64,000 nt of DNA from Xanthostigma xanthostigma. Lineage: Eukaryota; Arthropoda; Insecta; Raphidioptera; Raphidiidae. Below, piece after piece: positions 54,831 through 64,000 of the stretch (positions are counted from its first letter, which is position 1; every line of letters starts with the position of its first letter). The notes beneath the pieces are model-generated. The model searched no databases, was not told the origin of the DNA, and saw only the letters and a program-made list of their open reading frames with translations. Location of the stretch: NCBI GenBank assembly GCA_963575645.1, contig OY754466.1:34442001-34506000 (forward strand), in the 5' to 3' direction. Both the position numbers and the translations under genes were made by a program.

Positions 54831-56325
54831 TAGCCCAGTCAATGCACGGTTTCCCTGGCAATTCTACCAAACAGTACTGTTTGGCACCAAAATTTGGCTG
54901 TAGGTTCTACTTACCCTCTACTTCAAAGTTGTTAATGTGCCGAGGGTTGCTTTTACCCTGGGAGTGGACGCCACCCCTTTTCGAGTATGAATTTTTTTTT
55001 ATTAAAAATAAGTATGGGAATGGATAGATGACTAATTCTAAGCAACTTTTGTTCTATAAAGTTTTTACTTAAAGTCAATACTCTTCGACTTGTTCGAGAG
55101 TGGAAACACGTATATTACAACAGAAATCTTCTTCATCAGTGTTGTAATATACGTGTTTTAATAACTGTAAAAATTTGTGATTGGGTATTTTTACCATAGC
55201 TCGCTTAGTTTTTGAGCTATCAAGTTCAACAAAAAACCTTTTTGTAGGTTTTTTCAAGAGCTATAAGCTGATGTAAACTAATTTTTAAGCTCTTATTTTT
55301 TAAAAGGTTTGAGCTGAAAGAGCTTGAAAACGTTACTATTTGCGAACATATGCAAACTTGAAACGGCCATATCTTACTCAATTTTTATTGTACAGAAAAA
55401 GAAAAAAAAACAAAATTAAAAAAAATCCTACAATTTTTAACTCTTCAAAATTTTTCATATTTTTCATTGTTTTTCAGTTATTTCTAAAGAAAGGCAATTT
55501 TTTGCAAACTTGCAAAAAAGCTCTCTTCACTTCAAGCGCATTTTTTTTCAAAACCAAGCACTTTAAACCGATCAAACTTATAGGGCATATTACAAGTAGC
55601 ACATAAATAAAGTAAATTGTTCAGTGGTAACGATCACTTTCAATTGGAGTGGTAAGTAGGAAGTGATTTTCACATTTTTTGTCGCCAAAAAAATAGGGAC
55701 CAATTTTGTTTTTGTCATAACTCGCTTAATTTTGATACTAGGAACTTCCATAGAAAATAAAGATTTTATCAAAAAAGTTCTATGAGTTTTCCCCGAAAAA
55801 TGCATTGTTTTTTTTTTTGGATATTTCACGTTGAAACTTTCGATTTTACATTTGGCTAAGAAGAACCAACCTTTAACAAGCTATTACTCCGTTAGTATTG
55901 GGTCTAGTGATATTTTATACTCAGTATTGTTTTTTATAAGCTACATTTTTACAACGAATGATTTTTTCATAAAATAGTTATTTTCAGAGTTATTCATGCA
56001 AAACCGTCTGAATACGTGTTTTTTTTTTTTAGTTGACGTTCCCACTCTCGAATAAATCGAAAAGTATTGACTTAAAGTAAAAACTTTATAGAACAAAAGC
56101 TGCTTGGAATTAATCAATCTATCCATTCCCATACTTATTTTTAATAAAAAAAAATTCATCCCCGAGAAGGGGTGGCGCCGACCCCCAGGGTAAAATCAAC
56201 CATCGGCACATTAACAACTTTGAAGTTGAGGGTAAATAGAACCTACAGTCAAATTTTGGTGCCAATCGGTGCTGTTTAGTAGAATTGCCAGGTTTGGCCG
56301 TTTTTTCTGTGCATTGACTGGACTA
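54831..56325. mobile_element. 1.5-kb element with about 270-bp inverted terminal repeats
   Basis: Arms start TAGCCCAGTCAATGCAC (left) and TAGTCCAGTCAATGCAC (right, inverted). They continue through 'TTGGCACCAAAATTTGGCTG', 'AACTTTGAAGTAGAGGGTAA'-type and 'AATAAGTATGGGAATGGATAG' blocks to about 55110 and 56030. Arms differ at many positions. The 900-bp interior has only unsupported open frames. It abuts the piggyBac relic. Confidence 0.7.
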
Positions 56326-57405
56326 TTTTTCAAGGCGCCTATTACCACAAAAATATATCTTAATTAATCAGAATCAATGTCAATATCGTGAGTCCGATAA
56401 ATACATTATTTTAGTTCCTTTACCCCGCTTTTTATAGACTTATATCCTTGAATGTAATGACTAATGAATGACAAACCATAAAATAGTGTTACTGAAGGCC
56501 AAACGTCAAGCTCTTGCATTTTTCAGGTTGGTATCTATATCTTTAATTTTTAATAAGCGTGCTTCATAACATTACAGACAACATTAAATTAACATTATAA
56601 AGTTCAGTCAATTCGTCATTCAACTACGCATTTTGGGTAGATAGCGCTTTAATTTATTTTCATATAGGCGTCGATGGAGAGTTTGAAACATAGTTTTCGA
56701 GACGGGGATGACACCATTGGGAAAAAATGGGTGTAATAGTTTTTTTTTTTTTTTTTGCTTTATCTCCTTATCTGTGGGCAGTAGGCAGCCATTTTGCTAG
56801 AGAACTTTGAGTCAAGTGTTTTTATTTTTATTTAATAGAAAAGTTCAATCTTGAAAATAATTTCTTGTGTAAGGTGACCGCGAACTTTTTTGACTGGGTT
56901 GTTATTATTAGTCTTTTTTACTATTTTGAGGTGGCTTGTAGTAACACAGGAGGAATTACAGCAAACAAACCGAATATATACATATTGCTAAATTAAAATT
57001 TTATTTTTTGTCTTTACTTAATATTTAACTTGTTACACACCCTTGTTTTTCATCAATCATTTTTGCTTGAGTGTTAATTTAACTCTTTGTTCAGCCACAC
57101 CCTGAAATCAAGTACAAATTATATATAAATCCACCTTGACACATCAGTGGGTTGCAAGAAATTTATCAGAAAAAATTAGCACTAAGGCTGGAACCAGTCC
57201 ATTCGGAATTTCGTTTTTGTTTTCCGTTCACACTTTTTGTTGGAATTATAATCAGGATTTCTGTATGATTTGCTTCCAGCCTAAAACTAACGTCTTCAGA
57301 CGCTAAATAAGATTTTTTTTTTAATTTTTCAGCAATTTTAAAATAGGTATGTTAATATTTTTTCCAATATTGAATTAGTTTTTTTCATCGCTAGACGGTG
57401 CTGAG
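56326..57405. other. No gene seen
   Basis: AT-rich spacer with a T-run near 56738-56755. No supported feature. Confidence 0.35.
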
Positions 57406-57409
57406 AAAT

Positions 57410-57660
57410 TAGTACTTGCAATAATGCTTTAAGCATTTTTAATGTTTAAAGCGCTTTGTCAAACAGGTGCTTGATGCTTACAGCACTCGCATAAAGACTT
57501 GCTACTTATTAAGCACGCAAGCATTATAAATTGCTTAATAAGCATAAGCACTTTAGTAAGTGTTCGATGCTTTTAAGCATTTTTGAAAATGAAAGTGCTT
57601 GTCGCTTGAATAAATCAAGCATTCATGAAAGTGTCATATGCTTCAAACACTTAGGTTCGG
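57410..57660. repeat. Irregular array of AAGCA / TGCTT words
   Basis: About two dozen occurrences of AAGC or GCTT, many within AAGCACTT, GTGCTTG or TTTTAAGCATTT, in 250 bases on both strands. No fixed period was found, so it is a cryptic simple repeat or a site cluster. Confidence 0.5.
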
Positions 57661-57860
57661 TACATTGTCCAGCTCTATGTTTTTTTATTGACAACTGTTT
57701 GAAATGATCAAATTAATGAAATTCTAAACGAAATATTTCAATGCCATGATCTTTATTTACATAGCTAATTAGCACGTTTTAAAAATGCCAAACAATCTTA
57801 AAATATGATTTAAAGTGCTAGATTTAAAATTAGACAACGTAAGACAGTCTCTTTATAATA

Positions 57861-58187
57861 TTAGTGGTCCCACCAGATTTCACCCGGGTGCAAAAGAACG
57901 AATGGGGGAGGGACATGAGTACGCACGTTCATCCTAGTTTACCGAGATGAATGTTGTGTCCAAATTTCATGATGATCGGAGTTACCGTTCAAAAGTTTTC
58001 GTCGGACGGACAAATTTTGAGTTATATTATTATGCAACATTTTACATTGATGCTCCGCTCCTATTATATAACCTTATAGCCTATGGACTATCCAACAAAA
58101 AAAAATTCAATTCGAACCAGTTGTTCCTGAGATTAGCGCGTTCAACCAAACAAACAAACAAACGCTTCAGCTTTATATGTTAGTAGA
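57861..58187 (-). mobile_element. Non-autonomous Helitron, family H2, minus copy
   Basis: Minus-strand 5' end TCTACTAACATATAAAGCTG (58187 downwards) and 3' end CACCCGGGTGAAATCTGGTG-GGACCA-CTAA (to 57861), host T. Collinear with 22184-22535. Confidence 0.8.
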
Positions 58188-58770
58188 TACATAGGAACCC
58201 GTATTACGCACATACAAAATAAAACAGATGGTGTTGTTAATATTTATTTGTGCGTTATTTGGGCTTAGTTTTAAAATTAGAAGCTGAGAAAATTGTAGTG
58301 AAACCGTATATAAACAGCATCTCTAAGATCTCGGCTATTCTCAACCTTTGTTATAAAATTATTACAAAATTCTTTGTAATCAACTCGTGTTAAAAATATA
58401 TAATAATTTAAAATGGGAGGCTACACATTTCTTTAGGAAACTCCAGGGTTTCATTACCAGTGAAATATTCTTCACATGTAAACTTTCTTAAATCATGAAA
58501 TTTTTATACTTGACTTCACAATTTGTATGACTTTGTGTTCTGATATTTAAATTTTCATTGTTCACCGGGAAAGTTGAACACGTCAAGCAGAAATGATTCT
58601 TATTACCTTATTGTAACAATATAATTGTCAATCATTACTACTTGGGACTATTGTCACTAATTTTTACTTATTTTTAATATAAATAATATAAAATATTTAA
58701 TACAATTGTTGCGAAAATTATATTTCTTATATCGTACATTCTCCAAAGTGAAGTAGGCAAGGCATCAAAA
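58188..58770. other. No gene seen
   Basis: AT-rich spacer before a tandem array. Confidence 0.35.
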
Positions 58771-58774
58771 ATAA

Positions 58775-60480
58775 CTTTCACTAGATGCGTGTGTTCGTAA
58801 TTTTTCTCCTCATAAACGGCTCGACCGATTTTGATGAATTTGTTTTGTACATGTCACCCAGATGCTTTTTAACTATAGTTGGACCCGGTAGTTGGCACTG
58901 TTGTCTAGATTTAGATTTTTTTTTAAATTTTCGACCGTTCTAGTTTTTTTTTTAATTTATCACATGAAAAACCTAAAATCCCAAATATTCAGCCTCCCAG
59001 CACCTCTGAATATCTTTATATATAAAATTCCGGTTAGTGTGTGTTCGTTTCGTAATACTTCTCCCACTGAACGGCTTGACCGATTTTGATGATTTTTTGG
59101 TACTTACGGGGCCACCTGGATGCTTCTTAGCTATAGCTGTACCTGCTAGATGGCGCTGTTGTCGATATCCAGTATTTTTTTTTTTTATTTTCGGACCAAT
59201 TTTTTTTAACTTTTTTTTTATTCCTCACATAAAAACATAATATCCCAAATTTCCAGCTCCTAGCACCTCTCAATATCTTTGTATGTATACAGAGTGTATC
59301 ACAGGAAACCGTAGGTACATAGGGAAAAGTACACAGTACAAATTAGTTAATCCAAATCTTTGATTAACGCCTGATTAGAACTCTTCAATAAATAAAATTA
59401 TCGACCAAAACGGTTAATTTTACAGAAAAATGCAAGAGGCATTTTTTGTAGATAATTTTACGAAAAACAATTTTTATAATGACCTCTATTGACATCCGAG
59501 CAATAGGTCGCGAGATTTTTCGATTGGAGGTCAACTTTCGACGGAAATAACGAAAAACCTCGTTTGACCCCTAAAACGCGCCCCCCACATCCCTCCGGCC
59601 TTTTACGCATTTGAATTTTTGGTTTCTGTATTTCTGACGGCAGTTTCTTCCCTTCCTCATCATTCGTTTTCTGTTATTAATTTTGTCCCTTTTTCGCTTG
59701 ATTTTGGGCTAACTGTACTGGTCTAAAAGACAAAATCGCCGAAGTATGTTTCAATGTAGCTCGGGGCTCCTGTAATGTTAGACAAAGTGAGACAAAGTTT
59801 TTATAACCGATTAAGCCACTGCTTAATCAAAATTGAGGTTTATTTGAACATTTGCTTTAATTTTTTATTTTAACTGTTTATTTGGTTTAATTATATTAAT
59901 TAAAATGATATTTTCTAAATAAAAAATTGTTTTATTAATAAAAATAAATTCATTTAATATTGATGAATTTATTTTAACTGAGTAATGGTTAGTCAGTGTT
60001 ACCATGGTACCCATTCTCATATGTGGCCAAAGTAATCGTTGGTCCTAACTAATTTGCACAATGGAGTTTTCCCTATGATCGGTTTTCTGTGATGCATCTT
60101 GTATAAAATTCCGGTGTGCGTGTGTTCATAACTTTTTTCCTCTTAAATAATTTTGATGATTTTTTGTACTTGTGGGGACACCTGGATGCTTCTTAGCTAT
60201 ATTTGAACCCGGTGGGTCGAACTGTTCTCGAGATCCAGATTTTTTTTTATTTCCCGACCAATTTTTTTTTGTGTTTTTGATTTTTCACATAAAAAACATA
60301 CAATCCCAAATTTTCAGCCTCCCAGCACCTCTCAGTATCTTTATATAGGTATTATAAAATTCTAGTGTGCGTGTGTTCGTAATTCTTCTCATCCTAAACG
60401 GCTTGATTTCATAAAAAAAATTGTACTTATGTTGTCACCTGGATGGATCCGTAATTTTTTTTTTAATTTTCCGACCAAAT
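58775..60480 (+). repeat. Tandem array of about 260-bp units, interrupted by a MITE
   Basis: Units start near 58775, 59020, 60103 and 60352. Each has 'GTGTGTTCGTAAT', 'GGCTTGACCGATTTTGATGA', 'CACCTGGATGCTTCTTAGCT' and ends with 'CAGCCTCCCAGCACCTCT' plus 'CTTTATATATAAAATTC'. The last unit is cut short. The MITE at 59290-60101 is inserted at the junction after the second unit. Confidence 0.75.
59290..60101. mobile_element. 812-bp relative of the 54444 MITE, nested in the tandem array
   Basis: Left CAGAGTGTATCACAGGAAAC and right inverse (GGTTTTCTGTGATGCATCTTG), flanked by TA. It is longer than 54444-54666 because about 600 bases (roughly 59370-59980) are inserted or extra. These start with a block like 'TAAATAAAATTATCGACC' seen in the 20845 foldback ends. 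Confidence 0.7.
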
Positions 60481-60643
60481 TTTTATAATTATTATTTTAC
60501 TATTGAGAGTATATTATATGACACTATAATAATATATGCAAAATATTGTGAACATTTTGACAAATTCAAGATGGCTAAGTAGAACAGCCATTGGCTGGAT
60601 TTCGCCATAATAAAGATTTTTCTTTTTCTATTCTATTCATTTT

Positions 60644-61304
60644 GACGTGATAACGTCTTATAAATTGATGAATCACCAATATTATAAATTGATAAAACAC
60701 CGGCTGCATGTTCGAAAAAGTGTAACGTAACGTTCCTAACGTTCCGCCTGACCCTGTGCGTGCTTTTTGCTAATTTCTCGCTCAATTTAAATCAGATCGG
60801 TTTGAAACCAGTCTTAAACGAAAGAGGAGAACATTTTACATAGATTTCGTATAACAGAATTTGCCTAAACAGTTTTTTTATACAAATTTATATAGAAAAA
60901 TATTTTATACAAATTTATATAGAAAAATAGCTGTATAAATGCAATGTTGTGTAATGCATGGCGCGACGCGGTCGGTTGTCTTTGTTTGCCGTACATGGAA
61001 ATTAGAAGCAAACGTATGTCTTGTCTTAACATGAAAACAGCTGCATTTCTAATGTTTAATTCAATTTTTTGACATTAGTATATTGTGAAATGCAAAGCCT
61101 GCTAAGTTAAGTATTGGAATAACTAATTATTATTAGAACATAATACTTTGTAAGTTGCAAACGTCACTTTTGACATTTCTTATCATTCCGACACCAAGGA
61201 TAAGCGGATTGAAACCAAATTTTGGGAGGTTTAGGTTATGTATTACGGAATACGTTATCACGTAAAACTATCGTCCGTAAACCGACTTTACAGACAACCA
61301 TTTT
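60644..61304 (-). repeat. Repeat X, full-length minus copy
   Basis: Collinear inverse of the parts in 24098-25370: from the head 'TTGGTTGTCTGTAAAGTCGG' (61302 downwards) to the tail 'GACGTTATCACGTCAAAA' (60661-60644). No internal duplication. ACGTGATAACG occurs near the head and its inverse at the tail, giving inverted subterminal sites. No coding capacity is seen. Confidence 0.7.
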
Positions 61305-61880
61305 TTAAGAAATATATTTTGCTAATGAGGTCTGTGGCTGGTCAACGTATGCCCACCGGGTTATCTAGTTTTATAATAAAAACATTTCTTCCAAGATTTT
61401 GGTGTGCATGCAAAGTTGAAATAGTAAACAAGTGCAAATAGAAGGTTATAAAAATATTTTTCAAGACGTTCATTTAACAGTGAACTGCCTTCAGGATATG
61501 CGTAAACATGCAGATTCAAATACGAAAACATAATATAACCTCAAAAAATGTTGGCATCTGATTAAGGAGGATTGAATATAGTTGACAGTTGAAGTTGGCG
61601 TCATTTCCGCGTGCAGACATTTTAAATGGTTCATGTTATTTGTAAGAGAACATTATTTAAGCGTTTCGGTTGAAGTTTTTAAGCTATCCAATTAAAAAAA
61701 TAAACAGTATCCATAAATTTTTACATGACGTCAAAACGACATCTTTCGGAAAATTTAGAGGGAAAACGCCCCAAAATCAAGAAATGTCATAGAGGAAATA
61801 GGCGTCAGACTAGGCCTAATGAAGCCATATACAAAGTTTGGAGACAGTATGTGTCAGTAAAATTTTTGCCGACGGGCACT
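61305..61880. other. No supported gene
   Basis: A basic 64-codon frame at 61725-61919 (MTSKRHLSENLEGKRPKIKK...) runs into the Helitron relic and has no recognised domain. Confidence 0.3.
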
Positions 61881-61883
61881 CTG

Positions 61884-62064
61884 ACTAGTAACGTTTGTAA
61901 GTTTAGATGTAGGAGGTAATCTCCAAAACTACTAATTCGATTTAAAAAATGTTTTCGCCATTATTTAGAATGGACCTTCAGGATGGACAAAGGCTATGTA
62001 TGATCGAGTTCAAATAAAATACGGTGGTAATTTACAAATTCGGGCGAAGCCGAACCGGGCCGCT
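61884..62064 (+). mobile_element. Helitron family H1 relic, plus copy
   Basis: Blocks 'GTAATCTCCAAAACTAC', 'GGACCTTCAGGATGGACAAA' and the end 'GGGCGAAGCCGAACCGGGCC-GCTA'. The 5' terminus is missing. Confidence 0.65.
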
Positions 62065-63155
62065 ATTCTCATAATAGTTTATCATTTGATACATAACTCA
62101 GTACTAAAGAGCGAAAAAGAGATTAATATATCGGCCGTTCTTTGTAAACGTAATAAATTTTACAGTGTATATTGTTTTTAGATTTGTCGGTTTTTTGATA
62201 TTTACGAATACAATGAAGAGTAACTAAGTATGACTGTTGAACGCAATATGAAACTTGAATTATGTGTAAGAAAAACTTAATATTTTCTGTTTTTACTTTA
62301 ATATGGTTAATAAAAATTCCGACAGTGACAGTCAATATATTCTACGTATATTTTTTTTACAATCCAAGAATGAATTAAAAGGGTGCTACCGTTTTCTTCT
62401 CTTCAAATATAGAACCTTCTATATATAAAGTAACACATTTCAACACTTACTAGATTTAAAATCACTTTGTCTTCAATGAAGTTCAAAGCAGATATCTACT
62501 CGGTTGAGAAGTAGGCAAATAATTTCCATACAAGAGAAACCGTATTATATTGACGCTGGAAACAAGCAGAAACCTTTTACAAAATCAATTTTGATGTGAG
62601 ATAAGTTAGTGTTTGTGAACAGCCATTACCGTATTTTCCTTTGTGTCTTTCCGCACCCTATACAGTGAAACAAAAAGTTCCTCACACGCTTATGGAGGCT
62701 AGGCGAGATTTAAATTCTACGTTACTTAGGTCGCAGTGTCAAGACCTGTCGACAATATAACTAGTTTATTTGCTAATACAGGCGGATTTATTATGCGAAC
62801 TTAATTGTTTTGTTTTTGGACAAAATAAAAAATTTACCCCCCCTTAATACAGCCTTTAAAACAATTTTTTTCTTACTTTCAATATTATTATCGGTTCAAC
62901 ATCTGTACCAAATTATATACACCCTTCACTTAGTAAATCCGTATCTACAAACTAACGTTTACATAAAAATTTTGTCCGGTCCTGTCGGGCCTCTTTTAAA
63001 AATTATGGTAGCACATTTCTATCTTAACTAATGGCTTAAATCTCAATTTTGAAACGATTCTGAGAATTTATTCGGTATATTTGGGCCCAAAAACATTTTT
63101 CAACCCCTAAAACCTACCTTTAAAATGGCCCGACTGGGCTCATTTTAAATAGGCT
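62065..63155. other. No gene seen
   Basis: AT-rich spacer. Short open frames at 62123-62335 and 62810-63031 are unsupported. Confidence 0.35.
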
Positions 63156-63159
63156 TTGT

Positions 63160-63430
63160 ACGGTGATAATAATAATAATAATAATAATAATCTTTTTTTA
63201 TATAATTTTACATTATAGTAAAATTTACTCAAGTACAAGTTGTGAGTATAAAACATGTCAGAAAACAGTTTAAATTAATTGTTGAAATTAAATGTATAAA
63301 ATTCGTCTAAAATGTATGGTGCTAGATTTATCAATTCCTGTTTTAATTTATTTTTCAGTCTACTACTGTTTAATTTGACTAAAGTATTAGGCAGTTTGTT
63401 ATAAATGTTTGCTATTGTATTATTTAAACC
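63160..63430 (-). mobile_element. 3' end of a LINE, minus strand, with ATT-repeat tail
   Basis: Minus strand from about 63430: coding NNTIANIYNKLPN ... LKNKLKQELINLAPYIL-DEF and a stop near 63275, then a 3' UTR and an ATT repeat (63167-63191). The '.YNKLP...FK..LK..L' pattern is the usual C terminus of Jockey/CR1-type LINE reverse transcriptases. Only the last 50 or so codons remain. Confidence 0.65.
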
Positions 63431-63478
63431 GCTATTTGAAAGTTATTACCCATACATACGCGTATATATATATTATAC

Positions 63479-63645
63479 AAGCAGTCCCGCCCGATTTCAC
63501 CCGGGTGCAAAAGAACGAACGGGAGGAGGGACATGAGTATGCGCATTCATCTTAGTAAACCAAGATGAATGTTGTGTCCAAATTTCATGATGATCGAAGT
63601 TACCGTTCAAATGTTTTTGTCGGACAGACAAATTTATAATGCTAC
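63479..63645 (-). mobile_element. Helitron family H2, truncated minus copy
   Basis: 'ATTTCACCCGGGTGCAAAAG' and 'CCAAATTTCATGATGATCG' match 57861-58000. The 5' half is missing and the 3' end has lost the CTRR. Confidence 0.7.
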
Positions 63646-64000
63646 GGATGCTACAATTTGGAACCATTTCAATTTTCACTTGTGTGTGTAAAATATACAG
63701 ATCCTTTGATATAGAAAATAATTACGTTTTTTTACAAGCTGTTATCGTTGTGTACATCAAAGAAAGCGATGTTCACATCGGTAAATTGTACTATATTACA
63801 GCTATTATCAACATTGATGTATTTACTTTTTTGGCGATTTTACAGTTGGACTTTGTAACTGAAAATTGTACATTGTGTTACAACGGCCGAAATTTGGAGA
63901 TTGCGGACAAGGGTGACATTTAACCACCAGAACGCAGCGATTCGTAATCACCAATTTCACCAGAGTAACAGTGTTCGTAATCAGTTGCATTGAAAGAACA
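63646..64000. other. Window end, no gene assigned
   Basis: A 94-codon plus-strand frame (63639-63923) overlaps the Helitron fragment and has no recognised domain. Confidence 0.3.

Noticed and set aside
61725-61919. 64-codon basic frame
   Set aside because: Runs into a Helitron relic, and no family is recognised; possibly a transposon coding remnant, but not supportable.
1-64000. LTR retroelements, Polintons or other capsid- or envelope-bearing elements
   Set aside because: No integrase, capsid, protease, envelope or paired LTR sequence was recognised; reverse transcriptase matches are all LINE-type.

Overview
The window is a strongly AT-rich, transposon-dense piece of an animal genome, most likely an insect and lepidopteran-like. 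The evidence is spliced genes with GT-AG introns, one intron of about 24 kb, and many Helitron-type termini (5' TC-TATACTAATATTATA, 3' hairpin plus CTAG-T), Tc1/mariner MITEs, LINE fragments with short-repeat tails, and tRNA-like SINE heads. The order is an inference, because no species-diagnostic gene is present. There are no bacterial operons, rRNA genes or CRISPR arrays, and I recognise no LTR retroelement, Polinton or other capsid- or envelope-bearing element.

Host genes. One gene can be read completely across its splice sites: a secreted pentraxin-domain protein of 529 residues on the minus strand. Its coding exons are 38061-38433 (signal peptide and start of the domain), 13921-14135 (pentraxin signature), 13275-13374 and 8881-9782 (end of the domain plus a long His/Pro/Gln-rich tail). 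Exon phases agree at all three junctions. A 3' splice site at 38533-38534 shows that the 5' UTR is also split; a possible first exon lies near 50708-50830. The first 64 bases are the end of an exon of a second, plus-strand gene that ends at a consensus donor. Its next exon was not found, so the pentraxin gene may sit inside an intron of that gene or overlap its 3' side.

Layout. 1-8300: edge exon, a hairpin-headed repeat, a tRNA-like SINE head, a plus-strand LINE reverse transcriptase with one in-frame stop (1655-3345), and a Helitron relic interrupted by a minus-strand LINE. 8387-14135: the three 3' exons of the pentraxin gene, with foldback elements in its introns. 14136-38060: the giant intron, holding tandem 120-bp repeats, a duplicated 430-bp repeat, several long foldbacks, Helitrons with and without helicase remnants, and a Tc1-like element split by a 653-bp foldback that carries iterated GGGGATAATGTCG motifs and a perfect 9-bp target duplication. 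38061-64000: first coding exon, then upstream sequence with further MITEs, a decayed piggyBac element, a 1.5-kb long-TIR element, a roughly 260-bp tandem array split by a MITE, and more Helitron and LINE ends.

The main unexplained pattern is a small RNA-like motif, CTGAWGAW - 5-bp stem-loop - GAAAC, that recurs with near-constant 16-17 nt spacing in at least five otherwise unrelated repeats. It resembles, but does not exactly match, the hammerhead ribozyme core known from Penelope-like elements. The second is the 9-bp-TSD foldback element at 35174-35826.
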